The position numbers and the translations under genes were made by a program. 64,000 nucleotides of DNA from Halapricum desulfuricans (GTDB lineage: Archaea; Halobacteriota; Halobacteria; Halobacteriales; Haloarculaceae), in NCBI RefSeq assembly GCF_017094505.1, contig NZ_CP064787.1:372001-436000 (forward strand), read 5' to 3'. Below are positions 52,494 through 61,377 of this stretch, in pieces. Position 1 is the first letter of the stretch, and every line of letters begins with the position of its first letter. The notes below the pieces were generated by a model. The model was not told the DNA's origin and did not search any database. It saw nothing but the letters and a program-made list of their open reading frames with translations.

Positions 52494-54500
52494 ATGACAG
52501 TCGGAGTCTGCTATTTCCCCGAGCACTGGCCGCGCCAGCGCTGGGAGCGAGACGTCGAACAGATGGCCGAGGCGGGGCTTGAGTACGTCCGCATGGCCGA
52601 GTTCTCCTGGGGACGGATCGAACCCGAGCGCGGACAGTTCGACTTCGAGTGGCTCGACGAGGCGATCGAGCTGATCGGCGACCACGGGATGGAGGTCATC
52701 CTCTGTACTCCGACCGCGACGCCGCCGAAGTGGCTCGTCGACGAGCGCCCCGAGATCCTGCAGGAGGACCCCGACGGAACCGTCCGGGAGTTCGGCAGCC
52801 GTCGCCACTACTGTTTCAACTCCCCGGTCTACCGCGAGGAGACCGAGCGGATCGTCACCCGAATGGCACAACACTACGCCGACAACCCGCACGTCGCGGG
52901 CTGGCAGACCGACAACGAGTACGGCTGTCACGAGACCGTCCGGTGTTACTGTGAGGACTGCTCGAACGCGTTCAGCGAGTGGCTCGCAGACCGCCACGGC
53001 GATGTCGACGCGCTCAACGAGGCCTGGGGGACGACCTTCTGGAGCCAGCAGTACCCCGACTTCGAGGCGGTCGAGCCGCCGGGCCCGACGCCGGCCGAAC
53101 ACCACCCCTCGCGGCTGCTCGCGTACTACCGGTTCGCCAGCGACAGCGTCGTCGAGTACAACCGCCTCCAGACTGAGATCCTCCGGGAGATCAACGACGA
53201 CTGGCTGATAACGCACAACTTCATGGGGCATTTCTCGACGCTCGACGCCTACGACGTGGCAGCGGATCTGGATCTCGTCTCGTGGGACTCCTATCCGACG
53301 GGGTTCGTCCAGGACCGCCGCGAAGCCGAGGCGACCGTCGAGGAGCTGCGGGCGGGCGACCCGGATCAGGTCGGGCTCAACCACGACATCTACCGCGGCG
53401 CGCTGGAACAGCCGTTCTGGGTGATGGAACAGCAACCGGGCGACGTCAACTGGCCGCCACACGCACCCCAGCCCGCCGACGGCGCGATGCGGCTGTGGGC
53501 ACATCACGCGGTCGCCCACGGCGGCGACGCCGTGCTCTACTTCCGGTGGCGACGCTGTCGGCAGGGCCAAGAGCAGTATCACGCGGGCCTGCGCAAGCAG
53601 GACGGCTCGCCCGACCGCGGCTACGCGGATGCGAGCACGGCTGCCGAGGAGCTGTTCGATCTCGGTCCCGTCGACGCGCCGGTCGCGTTGCTCCACAGCT
53701 ACGAGAACCTCTGGGCCACGAACATACAGCCGCACGCGCCGGAGTTCGACTACTGGACGCACGCGGGCACCTACTACCGGGCGCTTCGCCGCCGCGGCGT
53801 GCAGGTGGACGTCGTGTCGCCGGAGCGCGACCTCGAGGGGTACGCGGCCGTCGTCGCGCCGACGCTGTATCTCCTCGACGACGCGCTGGCGACCCGGCTG
53901 GAAGCGTACGTCGAGGACGGTGGACAACTCCTGATCGGTGCCCGGAGCGGGGAGAAGGACCCGTACAACAAGCTGCCGGACACTCTTCAACCAGGGCCGC
54001 TCGCCGGTCTCGTCGGCGCGACCGTCGCCCAGCACGAGAGCCTCCCGGAGCAGGTGCCGACGCGGGTCGGCTACGGCGGCGACGAGTACGAGTACCGCAC
54101 CTGGGCCGAGTGGCTCGACTCCGACGACGCGACGGTTCAGGGGCGACATCGCAGCGGCCCGGCTGACGGACAAGCGGCCGTCGTCGACGCCGAGCGTGGA
54201 CGGGGACGGGTCACGTACTGCGGCGTCTGGCCCGGCCGGGAACTGGCCGACGCGCTCGTCGGCGACCTCCTCGAGCGGGCCGGCGTCACGACTCACGCAC
54301 CGCTCCCTGACGGCGTGCGAATCGCCGAGCGGGACGGCCACGTCTGGGTGACGAATTTCACGGACGCCCCGGTGTCGGTCGACGTCCCGGACGGCGCTGC
54401 CTGGGTTGTCGGCGACGAGCGGGTCGGGGCCTACGACGTCGGCGTCCTCGAAGGCACGCTCGGAGACGTGACCGTGACGCGGGAGAACAGCGGACCGTGA
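52494..54500 (+). CDS. bga: GH42-family beta-galactosidase
   Basis: 668 residues, cytoplasmic. The catalytic acid/base is E142 in WQTDNEYG and the nucleophile E312 in FWVMEQQPG. The structural zinc ligands known from GH42 enzymes are present as C107, C151, C153 and C156. A (beta/alpha)8 barrel, a trimerisation domain (about 395-600) and a beta-domain complete the normal length. It releases galactose from imported beta-galactosides, feeding galK, galT and galE next door. Confidence 0.93.
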   Translation: MTVGVCYFPEHWPRQRWERDVEQMAEAGLEYVRMAEFSWGRIEPERGQFDFEWLDEAIELIGDHGMEVILCTPTATPPKWLVDERPEILQEDPDGTVREFGSRRHYCFNSPVYREETERIVTRMAQHYADNPHVAGWQTDNEYGCHETVRCYCEDCSNAFSEWLADRHGDVDALNEAWGTTFWSQQYPDFEAVEPPGPTPAEHHPSRLLAYYRFASDSVVEYNRLQTEILREINDDWLITHNFMGHFSTLDAYDVAADLDLVSWDSYPTGFVQDRREAEATVEELRAGDPDQVGLNHDIYRGALEQPFWVMEQQPGDVNWPPHAPQPADGAMRLWAHHAVAHGGDAVLYFRWRRCRQGQEQYHAGLRKQDGSPDRGYADASTAAEELFDLGPVDAPVALLHSYENLWATNIQPHAPEFDYWTHAGTYYRALRRRGVQVDVVSPERDLEGYAAVVAPTLYLLDDALATRLEAYVEDGGQLLIGARSGEKDPYNKLPDTLQPGPLAGLVGATVAQHESLPEQVPTRVGYGGDEYEYRTWAEWLDSDDATVQGRHRSGPADGQAAVVDAERGRGRVTYCGVWPGRELADALVGDLLERAGVTTHAPLPDGVRIAERDGHVWVTNFTDAPVSVDVPDGAAWVVGDERVGAYDVGVLEGTLGDVTVTRENSGP

Positions 54501-54554
54501 CACGGGAGAACAGCGGACCGCGATACGAGAGAACAGCGAAGACGACGGGGGGCG

Positions 54555-55634
54555 TCACATTCGGGAGACAGAGACGCCGTCGGAGGGCGCGATCAGGTGG
54601 ACTGCCGGGTCGTGCTCGGGGAAGCGCTGCTCGTACTCTTCTCGCAACGACTGTGCGAACGTCTCAGCCTCGGACGTGTCGACGAGCGCGATCGCCGCAC
54701 CGCCCCAGCCAGCGCCGGTCAGCCGTGCGCCGTAGGCACCCTGCCTGACCGCGGTCTCGACGACGTGATCCAGCTCCGGACAGCTGGCCTCGTAGTTCTC
54801 GGCGATGTCGTGGTGGGCTTTCACGAGCACGTCCCCGAAGGCCTCGATGTCCCCTCGCTCGAGAGTCGTGACGGCCCGCTCGACACGGTCGTTCTCTCGG
54901 ACGACGTAGCCCAGTCGCTGGCGCTGGCTCGGTGTGAGCCCGTCGAGATCGTTGGCCTCGAGTTCGACCGAGGAGTCGACGCCCAGCGTCTCCATCGCCG
55001 CTTCGACGGTCTCGCGGCGCTGGTTGTATGCCGAATCGACCAGCTCGCGCTCGACGCCGGTGTGAAAGACGACGACCTGGATGTCTTCCGGGAACGGGAC
55101 CGTCTCGTACGCCAGGGTGCCGGTATCGAGATACAGGGCGTGATTTGCTTCGCCCAGCGCGACGGCGAACTGATCCATAATACCACAGGAGACGCCGACG
55201 AAGTCGTTCTCGACGCGCTGACTCAGTTCGGCCAGCCGCTCGCGGGACAGCCCCAGGTCGTACGCCTCGTTCAGAAAGGCCATGACCGCGAGTTCGAGAC
55301 TCGCCGAGGAACTCAGGCCGGATCCCAGCGGGAGGTCACCGGACAGCTCGCCCCGGAAACCGCCGGGTCGATACCCTTCCGCTTCGAGAACCGCATAGCA
55401 GCCCTTGACGTAGTCGGTCCAGTCGTCGTTTCGCTCGCGATCAGTCGTCGAAAACGTCCGTTGCTCCTCGAACGCCGCCGAGTATACGGTTACGTCGTCG
55501 TCCGACGTCGCCTCCAGTTGCGTGTGGAGGTCTGTCGCCATCGGGAGGACGTAGCCGCCCGTGTAATCGGTGTGTTCCCCGATCAGGTTCACGCGACCCG
55601 GCGAACGCACGCGATAGCTGTATTCGTCGCTCAT
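54555..55634 (-). CDS. galK: Galactokinase
   Basis: 359 residues from the ATG giving MSDEYSYRVRSPGRVNLIGEHTDY, which is the galactokinase signature itself; the longer open frame upstream is antisense-like and overlaps galT. The GHMP ATP-binding motif is LPLGSGLSSSASLEL and the C-terminal motif TGAGWGGAAIALV. It makes galactose-1-phosphate. The gene converges on the beta-galactosidase and lies 122 bases downstream of galT. Confidence 0.93.
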   Translation of the reverse strand: MSDEYSYRVRSPGRVNLIGEHTDYTGGYVLPMATDLHTQLEATSDDDVTVYSAAFEEQRTFSTTDRERNDDWTDYVKGCYAVLEAEGYRPGGFRGELSGDLPLGSGLSSSASLELAVMAFLNEAYDLGLSRERLAELSQRVENDFVGVSCGIMDQFAVALGEANHALYLDTGTLAYETVPFPEDIQVVVFHTGVERELVDSAYNQRRETVEAAMETLGVDSSVELEANDLDGLTPSQRQRLGYVVRENDRVERAVTTLERGDIEAFGDVLVKAHHDIAENYEASCPELDHVVETAVRQGAYGARLTGAGWGGAAIALVDTSEAETFAQSLREEYEQRFPEHDPAVHLIAPSDGVSVSRM

Positions 55635-55756
55635 TGTACGATCGTCCACCCGGACAATCGAAGCCCACCGTTGTAAAACAATCGGGTGCCGACGGGGAGC
55701 GAAGACCGATAGCTGCAGTGGTGACACGCTGGACGGATAGCCGGCCGCCGGTACCG

Positions 55757-56743
55757 TCACTCTCGCGCGGCGTCGAGACTCTCGCGGAGTTCGGCGGCCG
55801 ACTCCTCGGCGAGCTTGTTGTTGATGTAGGTGCCGGCACCGAGCTCGCTCCCGGCGAGGTGCTTGAGCTTGTCCTCGGTGCGCTTGGGCGGATAGAACTC
55901 CATGTGGAAGTGGGCGTAGTCCTCGCCGGTCTCGTTCGTGGGTTGCTGGTGCATGGCCATCACGTACGGCATCTCCTCGTCGAACAGCCCGTCGTAGGCG
56001 AGCTGGACGTCCTTGAGCAGCGACCCGAGCGCCCGCTCGTGGTCGGAATCGAACGCCGCGAGCGACGGGAGGTGCTCGTTCGCGTAGACGTGGACCTCGT
56101 ACGCCCATCGCGCGAAGTACGGGACGACCGCGGTGAAGGCGTCGTTTTGGGCGACGATCCGCCGGCCGTCCTCGCGCTCGTCGTCGAGCAGGTCACAGAA
56201 CAGGCAGCGTCCGTGTTCCTCGAGGTGGTCCTGACTCGATTGGAGCTCTGTCTGGATCTTCGGTGGAACGAACGGGTAGGCGTAGATCTGACCGTGGGGA
56301 TGGTGCAGCGTGACGCCGACGTCTTCGCCGCGGTTCTCGAAGATGTAGACGTATTCGTGGTCGGCCTTTTCGCCGAGGGTCTCGTAGCGATCCCGCCAGA
56401 GCTTGACGAGCTTGACGAACCGCGAGACTGGCTCCTGGGACATCGTGCCGTCGTGCTCGGGGGTGAACAGCACGACCTCACACTGGCCGTTGGCAGGTTC
56501 GGCGGGAAGGAGGTCGGACCCTTCGACGGCGGGTTCGGGCGGGTCGGGCTGTAGCGACGGGAAGCCGTTCTCGACGACGGCCATGTCGTAGTCCGGTTCG
56601 GGGATCGCCGTCGGGTACTCCGCGCCCTCCTCGGTTGGGCAGAACGGACAGTAGTCCGCCGGCGGCTTGAACGTCCGCTCCTGGCGGTGGGTCGCCGTGA
56701 TGACCCACTCCCGGAGGGTCGGATCCCAGCGGCGCTCAGTCAT
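55757..56743 (-). CDS. galT: Galactose-1-phosphate uridylyltransferase
   Basis: 328 residues from the ATG giving MTERRWDPTLREWVIT; a GTG two codons earlier is less likely. The active-site HPHGQ motif lies in HHPHGQIYAYPFVP, and a zinc-type CPFCPTEE is near residue 38. It transfers UMP between UDP-glucose and galactose-1-phosphate. It precedes galK on the same strand and is divergent from the galE-like gene, with an IclR2-type palindrome between them. Confidence 0.93.
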   Translation of the reverse strand: MTERRWDPTLREWVITATHRQERTFKPPADYCPFCPTEEGAEYPTAIPEPDYDMAVVENGFPSLQPDPPEPAVEGSDLLPAEPANGQCEVVLFTPEHDGTMSQEPVSRFVKLVKLWRDRYETLGEKADHEYVYIFENRGEDVGVTLHHPHGQIYAYPFVPPKIQTELQSSQDHLEEHGRCLFCDLLDDEREDGRRIVAQNDAFTAVVPYFARWAYEVHVYANEHLPSLAAFDSDHERALGSLLKDVQLAYDGLFDEEMPYVMAMHQQPTNETGEDYAHFHMEFYPPKRTEDKLKHLAGSELGAGTYINNKLAEESAAELRESLDAARE

Positions 56744-56852
56744 CGTCACCCTCCCCTTTCCCGTCGTCGACTGGCGTCAACTCGTCCGATTCGTCGAATT
56801 CGAAGAGCACGACGTACTTGTCGTTGTGGTTGACCTGCTTGCGCTTACGCAT
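56736..56852 (-). CDS. Possible 38-residue small protein overlapping the galT start
   Basis: A short frame beginning MRKRKQVNHNDKYVVLFEFD and ending in an acidic Asp/Glu/Gly tail. It overlaps the galT ATG by eight bases, like the coupled pairs dmsE-dmsA and pyrH-lysS here. The basic start and acidic tail look like protein rather than noise. No family is recognised. It could be a small protein or a leader that couples galT translation. Confidence 0.45.
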   Translation of the reverse strand: MRKRKQVNHNDKYVVLFEFDESDELTPVDDGKGEGDDD

Positions 56853-56966
56853 GGTCTATCATCCCGAACGCTTCGGTTCCGTGGGTGAAAAATCCAGGGG
56901 GTTCGACGTTGATCGCTTCTCCTCTGCTTTCGGGAGTAAGTGGCCTCCGGAAGGGACGACGCATGC

Positions 56967-56983
56967 GTTCACAATACATGAAC
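56967..56983. promoter_or_regulatory. 17-bp palindrome in the galT/galE divergent region, IclR2 type
   Basis: GTTCACAATACATGAAC keeps the GTTCA and TGAAC arms and the 17-base length of the site at 45100. It lies about 115 bases before the small ORF of galT and 111 before the galE-like start. Confidence 0.5.
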
Positions 56984-57063
56984 GGATTATCGGTCCTGAA
57001 CGACCACGGGGGTCGCCCGGAGTCGTCCACCGTCGTTCGTCACGTGACACTCATCGGCAGCTA

Positions 57064-57070
57064 TTTAACG
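57064..57070 (+). promoter_or_regulatory. TATA-like box of the galE-like gene
   Basis: TTTAACG lies about 27 bases upstream of the ATG at 57094, the spacing of leaderless haloarchaeal transcripts. Confidence 0.4.
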
Positions 57071-57093
57071 TTCATTTACGACGTAGTACGCGT

Positions 57094-58041
57094 ATGCAAC
57101 TCACCGATAGCCGCATTCTGATCACAGGCGGTGCCGGATTGATCGGTGCGCCGCTGGCCGAACGTCTGGTCGCGGACAACGAGGTGATCGTCGTCGACGA
57201 CCTCTCGAACGGGATCCGCGAGTCCGTTCCCGAGCAAGCGGAGTTCGTCGAGGGCGACCTGACCGATCCCGAAGTCGTCAACGACGTCGTGACGGGCGAT
57301 CTGGACGCGGTATTTCACCTGGCTGCAGACAAGTACGTCAACGCCGAGCGCCCGCGCGAACAGTTCGAGACCAACGAGGCGATGACCTACAACTTGCTGG
57401 AGCGCATGGAGGAAGTCGGTGTCGGGAAGTTCCTGTTCACCTCTTCGTCGACGGTCTACGGCGAGGCCCCGCGGCCGACGCCCGAGGATTACGCGCCCTT
57501 AGAGCCGATCAGCGAGTACGGCGCGGCGAAACTCGCTGAAGAGGGCTTGCTCTCGGTGTATGCGCACACGCGCGGGTTCACGGTCTGGAACTTCCGGTTC
57601 GCCAATATCGTCGGGTCGCGCTACGGTGCCGGCGTCGTGCCGGACTTCGTGTATAAACTTCAGGAGGATCCCGAGACGCTGACGATCCTGGGCGACGGCC
57701 GCCAGGAGAAATCCTACATGTACGTCGACGACTGTATCGACGCGATGTGTCACGTGGTCGAACACGCCGACGAGGCGATGAACACCTACAACCTGGGGAC
57801 GCGTACGACGACGTCGGTCACGCGAATTGCCGACATCGTCAGCGACGAGCTGGGGGTCGATCCCGACTACGAGTACACGGGCGGCGACCGCGGCTGGGAG
57901 GGCGACGTACCGAAGATGCGCCTCTCGATCGAGAAACTGGCCGCGCTGGGCTGGGAACCGACCCGCTCCAGCGACGAAACTGTCCGCCAGGGCGTGCGCG
58001 ACCTGCTCGAAAACCCCGAAAACGAACCACACTTGAGTTGA
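57094..58041 (+). CDS. galE: NAD-dependent UDP-sugar epimerase (GalE-like)
   Basis: 315 residues from the ATG giving MQLTDSRILITGGAGLIG; the open frame upstream lacks similarity. Extended SDR features: the TGGAGLIG cofactor motif, FTSSSTVYGE, and the catalytic Tyr-Lys in EYGAAK. It would interconvert UDP-galactose and UDP-glucose, closing the Leloir pathway with galK and galT. The extended SDR family includes other nucleotide-sugar epimerases; the GalE role rests on the neighbouring gal genes. Confidence 0.82.
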   Translation: MQLTDSRILITGGAGLIGAPLAERLVADNEVIVVDDLSNGIRESVPEQAEFVEGDLTDPEVVNDVVTGDLDAVFHLAADKYVNAERPREQFETNEAMTYNLLERMEEVGVGKFLFTSSSTVYGEAPRPTPEDYAPLEPISEYGAAKLAEEGLLSVYAHTRGFTVWNFRFANIVGSRYGAGVVPDFVYKLQEDPETLTILGDGRQEKSYMYVDDCIDAMCHVVEHADEAMNTYNLGTRTTTSVTRIADIVSDELGVDPDYEYTGGDRGWEGDVPKMRLSIEKLAALGWEPTRSSDETVRQGVRDLLENPENEPHLS

Positions 58042-58061
58042 CACCGTCGCACACGCAAATT

Positions 58062-58078
58062 ATTTATATTATATGAAC
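58062..58078. promoter_or_regulatory. Degenerate IclR2-type 17-bp site downstream of galE
   Basis: ATTTATATTATATGAAC matches the 45100 palindrome at 13 of 17 positions with the right arm TATATGAAC intact. It also resembles a TATA box and lies 50 bases before a 29-codon ORF. Confidence 0.35.
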
Positions 58079-58128
58079 TAATCGTCGGCGGATACTTTCA
58101 GCGGGCTGAACTGGACCCTAGGAGTGAC

Positions 58129-58218
58129 ATGGCTGTTGTCGTGGATATGCCGGTTATGTATACTGATGCCGGCGAACAGTTCGACGTCTACGATCTTATC
58201 GAGCGCGACAATGAGTGA
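58129..58218 (+). CDS. Possible 29-residue small protein
   Basis: A short frame beginning MAVVVDMPVMYTDAGEQFDV, preceded by GGAG four bases before the ATG, a good Shine-Dalgarno in a region where leaderless genes are common. It lies between galE and the SMC-related gene. It may be a small protein or the remnant of a longer gene; no family is recognised. Confidence 0.3.
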   Translation: MAVVVDMPVMYTDAGEQFDVYDLIERDNE

Positions 58219-58240
58219 TCCTTTCGTATGGGACAAAAAA

Positions 58241-58248
58241 TATATACT
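58241..58248 (+). promoter_or_regulatory. TATA box of the SMC-related gene
   Basis: TATATACT follows an A-run and lies about 26 bases upstream of the ATG at 58271, predicting a leaderless transcript. Confidence 0.5.
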
Positions 58249-58270
58249 CTGTTAGGTCTGTACGCTTATT

Positions 58271-60208
58271 ATGGCTAAAACAAAGCAAATCACGGACGAA
58301 GCGACAGTGTCGGTCAGAAACATCGGGGGGATCGACGAAACGACGGTCGATTTGCGCCCGGGCGTGAACGTCCTCGCTGGGCGGAACGCGACGAATCGGA
58401 CGTCGTTCTTGCAGGCGATTATGGCTGTGACCGGCAGTCGAGACGTCTCGATGAAAGGAGATGCCGAGAAAGCGGAAGTGACGCTGACGATCGGAGATTC
58501 GACTTATCGCCGGCGACTGACCCGCCGGAACGGGACGGTTACGTTCGACGGCGAGCCCTATCTCGACGATCCCGAGCTGGCCGATCTATTTGCCTTTCTG
58601 CTTGAATCGAATGAAGCGCGACGCGCGGTCACGACCGGGCAGAATCTCCGGGACATCATCATGCGGCCGGTCGACCTCGAAGAGATCAGATCCGAGATAT
58701 CGCGACTCGAATCGGAAAAAGACGAGATCGACGAAGCGATCGAAGCGATCGAACAGCGCAAGCAGTCCCTCCCCGAGCTGGAGTCCGAACGGGAACAGCT
58801 TAGACAGGAGATCGAAGAGACGCGGGCGGCAGTGGCCGACAAAGAGGCGGAGATCGACGCCGCTGACGCCGACGTCCAGGCCCAGCGCCAAGAACAGCAA
58901 CAGCTCGAGGCGAAACTCGACGAGTTGCGCCAGACGCGAACCGACCTCGAAGACGTCCGCTACGATCTCGAAACCGAGCGCGAGAGCATCGAAACTCTCA
59001 AACAGGACCGTGAAACCCTCCGGACGGAGCTCGACGCACTTCCGGAAGCGCCCGAAGAAGACATCGAATGCCTCGAATCGGAGATCGATCGGCTTCGCGA
59101 GCGGCGGCGACGGCTTGACAGCGAGATCAACTCCCTGCAGAGCACGGTCCGATTCAACGAAGAGATGCTCGAAGGCGAGCGAACCGACGTGTACGAGGCG
59201 ATGACAGACGACAGCGGACACGCGACCGACGAACTGCTGGACGACGACGTCGTCTGCTGGACCTGCGGTTCGAATGTCCACCGCGAGCAGATCGAGGAGA
59301 CGCTCGACGATCTCAGGGATCTCCGGCAGGCAAAACTCGACGCGAAACGAGAGATCAGTGACGAACTGGACGATCTGAAGGCCGATAGAGACGCGCTGGA
59401 CGAGCAACGAACACGCCGTGAAGAGTACCGGCAGCGACTCACGGAGATCGAAGACGAACTCGAACAGCGACAAGAACGTGCCGAAAAGCTCAAACAACGT
59501 CGTTCAGAGCTCGAATCGACAGTCAAAGATCTGGAGAACGAGGTCGAGTCGACCGACTCTGACCAGTTCGAAGACGTACTCGAACTCCACCGAGAGGCAA
59601 ACGAACTCGAATACGAACTCGGCCGTCTGGAAACTGATCTCGAGGACGTCGAAAGCGAAATCGATGCGATCGAGGCACGACTGGACGAGCAGTCACAGTT
59701 GGAAGAGGAACGCGATCGCATCTCGGAAGAACTGGCGGACCTTCGGACGCGAGTCGAGACGCTAGAGGAAGAGGCGACCGAAGCGTTCAACGATCACATG
59801 GCAGCGATCCTCGACACCCTGGACTATGACAACCTCGAGCGGATCTGGCTCGAGCGCGTCCAGCGGGAGGTCCGAGAGGGTCGGCGCAAAGCGATCAAGA
59901 CGTTCTTCGAACTCCACGTCATCCGATCGACTTCCACCGGCGTGACCTACGAAGACACGGTCGATCACCTCAGTGAATCCGAACGCGAAGTCACCGGACT
60001 GGTGTTCGCGCTGGCCGGCTACCTCGTACATGACGTCTACGAGGAGGTCCCGTTCATGCTACTGGACTCGCTGGAAGCCATCGATTCAGAGCGAATCGCT
60101 GCCCTCGTCGATCACTTCAGCGACTTCCCCGATTATCTGCTCGTTGCGCTGTTGCCCGAGGACGCACAGGCACTCGATGACGAGTACGCCCGTGTCACCT
60201 CGATTTGA
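58271..60208 (+). CDS. Archaea-specific SMC-related protein (Rad50-like coiled-coil ATPase)
   Basis: 645 residues. The N-terminal head has a non-canonical P-loop, GRNATNRTSFLQ (residues 37-48), lacking the usual GK. A long coiled coil (about 135-540) is interrupted by CWTC (C329, C332), placed centrally like a Rad50 zinc hook. The C-terminal head has HLSESEREVTGLV as signature and PFMLLDSLEAID as Walker B. This matches the haloarchaeal archaea-specific SMC-related family. Such genes commonly neighbour rdfA, the rod-determining factor, but none is seen here. The role in DNA handling or cell shape is uncertain. Confidence 0.87.
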   Translation: MAKTKQITDEATVSVRNIGGIDETTVDLRPGVNVLAGRNATNRTSFLQAIMAVTGSRDVSMKGDAEKAEVTLTIGDSTYRRRLTRRNGTVTFDGEPYLDDPELADLFAFLLESNEARRAVTTGQNLRDIIMRPVDLEEIRSEISRLESEKDEIDEAIEAIEQRKQSLPELESEREQLRQEIEETRAAVADKEAEIDAADADVQAQRQEQQQLEAKLDELRQTRTDLEDVRYDLETERESIETLKQDRETLRTELDALPEAPEEDIECLESEIDRLRERRRRLDSEINSLQSTVRFNEEMLEGERTDVYEAMTDDSGHATDELLDDDVVCWTCGSNVHREQIEETLDDLRDLRQAKLDAKREISDELDDLKADRDALDEQRTRREEYRQRLTEIEDELEQRQERAEKLKQRRSELESTVKDLENEVESTDSDQFEDVLELHREANELEYELGRLETDLEDVESEIDAIEARLDEQSQLEEERDRISEELADLRTRVETLEEEATEAFNDHMAAILDTLDYDNLERIWLERVQREVREGRRKAIKTFFELHVIRSTSTGVTYEDTVDHLSESEREVTGLVFALAGYLVHDVYEEVPFMLLDSLEAIDSERIAALVDHFSDFPDYLLVALLPEDAQALDDEYARVTSI

Positions 60209-60350
60209 TACGGACTACTGCGACTGTGGTCAGACCACATCGTTCCAATGGCGACGGTGCTCGGAGTGTCCACGCCTCGTAGGCAAGCGATGCAGCCGGA
60301 CCGCTATATCGCCGATAGATCCACGTCGTCAAGCGTTTCTGGGTTCTTGA
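60192..60350 (+). CDS. Possible small zinc-ribbon protein overlapping the SMC-related gene
   Basis: A 52-codon frame from a GTG at 60192, overlapping the SMC-related stop by 17 bases. It contains DYCDCGQTTSF then RRCSECPRLVGKRC, a CXC...CX2C pattern suited to zinc binding and like the many haloarchaeal zinc-finger microproteins. Its end overlaps the convergent dehydrogenase by 47 bases. It could be a coupled partner or chance. Confidence 0.35.
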   Translation: MSPRFDTDYCDCGQTTSFQWRRCSECPRLVGKRCSRTAISPIDPRRQAFLGS

Positions 60351-61377
60351 CGTGCATCGGATCCTCGCCGGACAGGAGTGCCTCGATGTCCCGGACGATG
60401 AGTTCGGAGTGACGATCGATCACGTCCTGGGACGCAGAAGCGATATGAGGCGTCGTGACGACGTTGTCCATCCGGAGTAGCGGGTCGTCTTCGGCGATCG
60501 GTTCCTGGTGATAGACGTCCATCGCTGCCCCCCGGATCTCATCGTTCCGGAGCGCTTCGACGAGCGTGCCTTCCTGGATGATCGAAGCACGAGCTGTGTT
60601 GATAAAGAAGGCGTGGTCAGGCATCGCCTTGAATTCCCCGGAGCCAACGAGATCGCGTGACGTCGGGTTCACGTCAGCGTGCAGGCTGACGACGTCGCTC
60701 CGTCGACACAGTTCCTGTAGATTAGTCACCTTCTCGACGCCGAACGGCTCCATCTCGACGTGATCGACGAAGGGATCGTAGGCGATAACGCTCATGTTGA
60801 ACCCGTCTTTTGCACGCTTTGCGACGCGACGGCCGATCCGACCGAATCCGACGATGCCGAGCGTCCGCGTCCCTAGTTCAGGACCGCGTAGCGTGACGTA
60901 CGGTGAATCCCTGCCGATTCCCCAGGTCACGTCCTCCCGTTCGCCTCCTTCGGCCGCGTCCGCCGAGGGACTCCCGGTGTAAGTCCCTTCGCGAAGTCGG
61001 TGGTGAGCGAGGGAGATGTTCCGAGTGACACTAAGTAACAGCCCCAGCGTGTGGTCAGCGACCGTCTCAGCGTTCCGTCCGGGGGCGTACAGTACCGGAA
61101 TCCCCCGCTCAGTCGCAGCCCCGATGTCGACGCTCGCTTCCGGGCCGCCGCGCGGGCAGGCGATCACTTCGAGATCAGTGGCCGCGTCCATGACTTCTGC
61201 CGGGACGCCCTCGAAACCGGAGACAAAGATCTCAACGTCCTCTAGCCGACGTTTCAGCGTCTCGATGGGCATTCGACCGTCGCGTTCTTCGATCGGATCG
61301 TACTCGACGTCGAGGCCGAGTGATTCGAGTCGCTCGATGCCATCCTCCGAAAGGTTTGCTGCTACGAATGCGTTCAT
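60304..61377 (-). CDS. D-isomer-specific 2-hydroxyacid dehydrogenase family protein
   Basis: 357 residues. The NAD-binding motif is LGIVGFGRIGRRVAKRA. Catalytic residues expected for the family are in FINTARASIIQEG (Arg), RGAAMDVYHQEP (Glu) and TTPHIASAS (His). An insert of about 20 residues before the Rossmann motif (SADAAEGGEREDVTWG) is unusual. It would reduce or oxidise a 2-hydroxy acid or sugar-acid breakdown product. The sugar-acid genes downstream support this but do not prove it. Confidence 0.83.
   Translation of the reverse strand: MNAFVAANLSEDGIERLESLGLDVEYDPIEERDGRMPIETLKRRLEDVEIFVSGFEGVPAEVMDAATDLEVIACPRGGPEASVDIGAATERGIPVLYAPGRNAETVADHTLGLLLSVTRNISLAHHRLREGTYTGSPSADAAEGGEREDVTWGIGRDSPYVTLRGPELGTRTLGIVGFGRIGRRVAKRAKDGFNMSVIAYDPFVDHVEMEPFGVEKVTNLQELCRRSDVVSLHADVNPTSRDLVGSGEFKAMPDHAFFINTARASIIQEGTLVEALRNDEIRGAAMDVYHQEPIAEDDPLLRMDNVVTTPHIASASQDVIDRHSELIVRDIEALLSGEDPMHVKNPETLDDVDLSAI

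Noticed and set aside
54555-56108. Galactokinase extended to a much larger N-terminus
   Set aside because: The extra part is out-of-frame shadow of galT; the galactokinase signature begins right at the chosen ATG.
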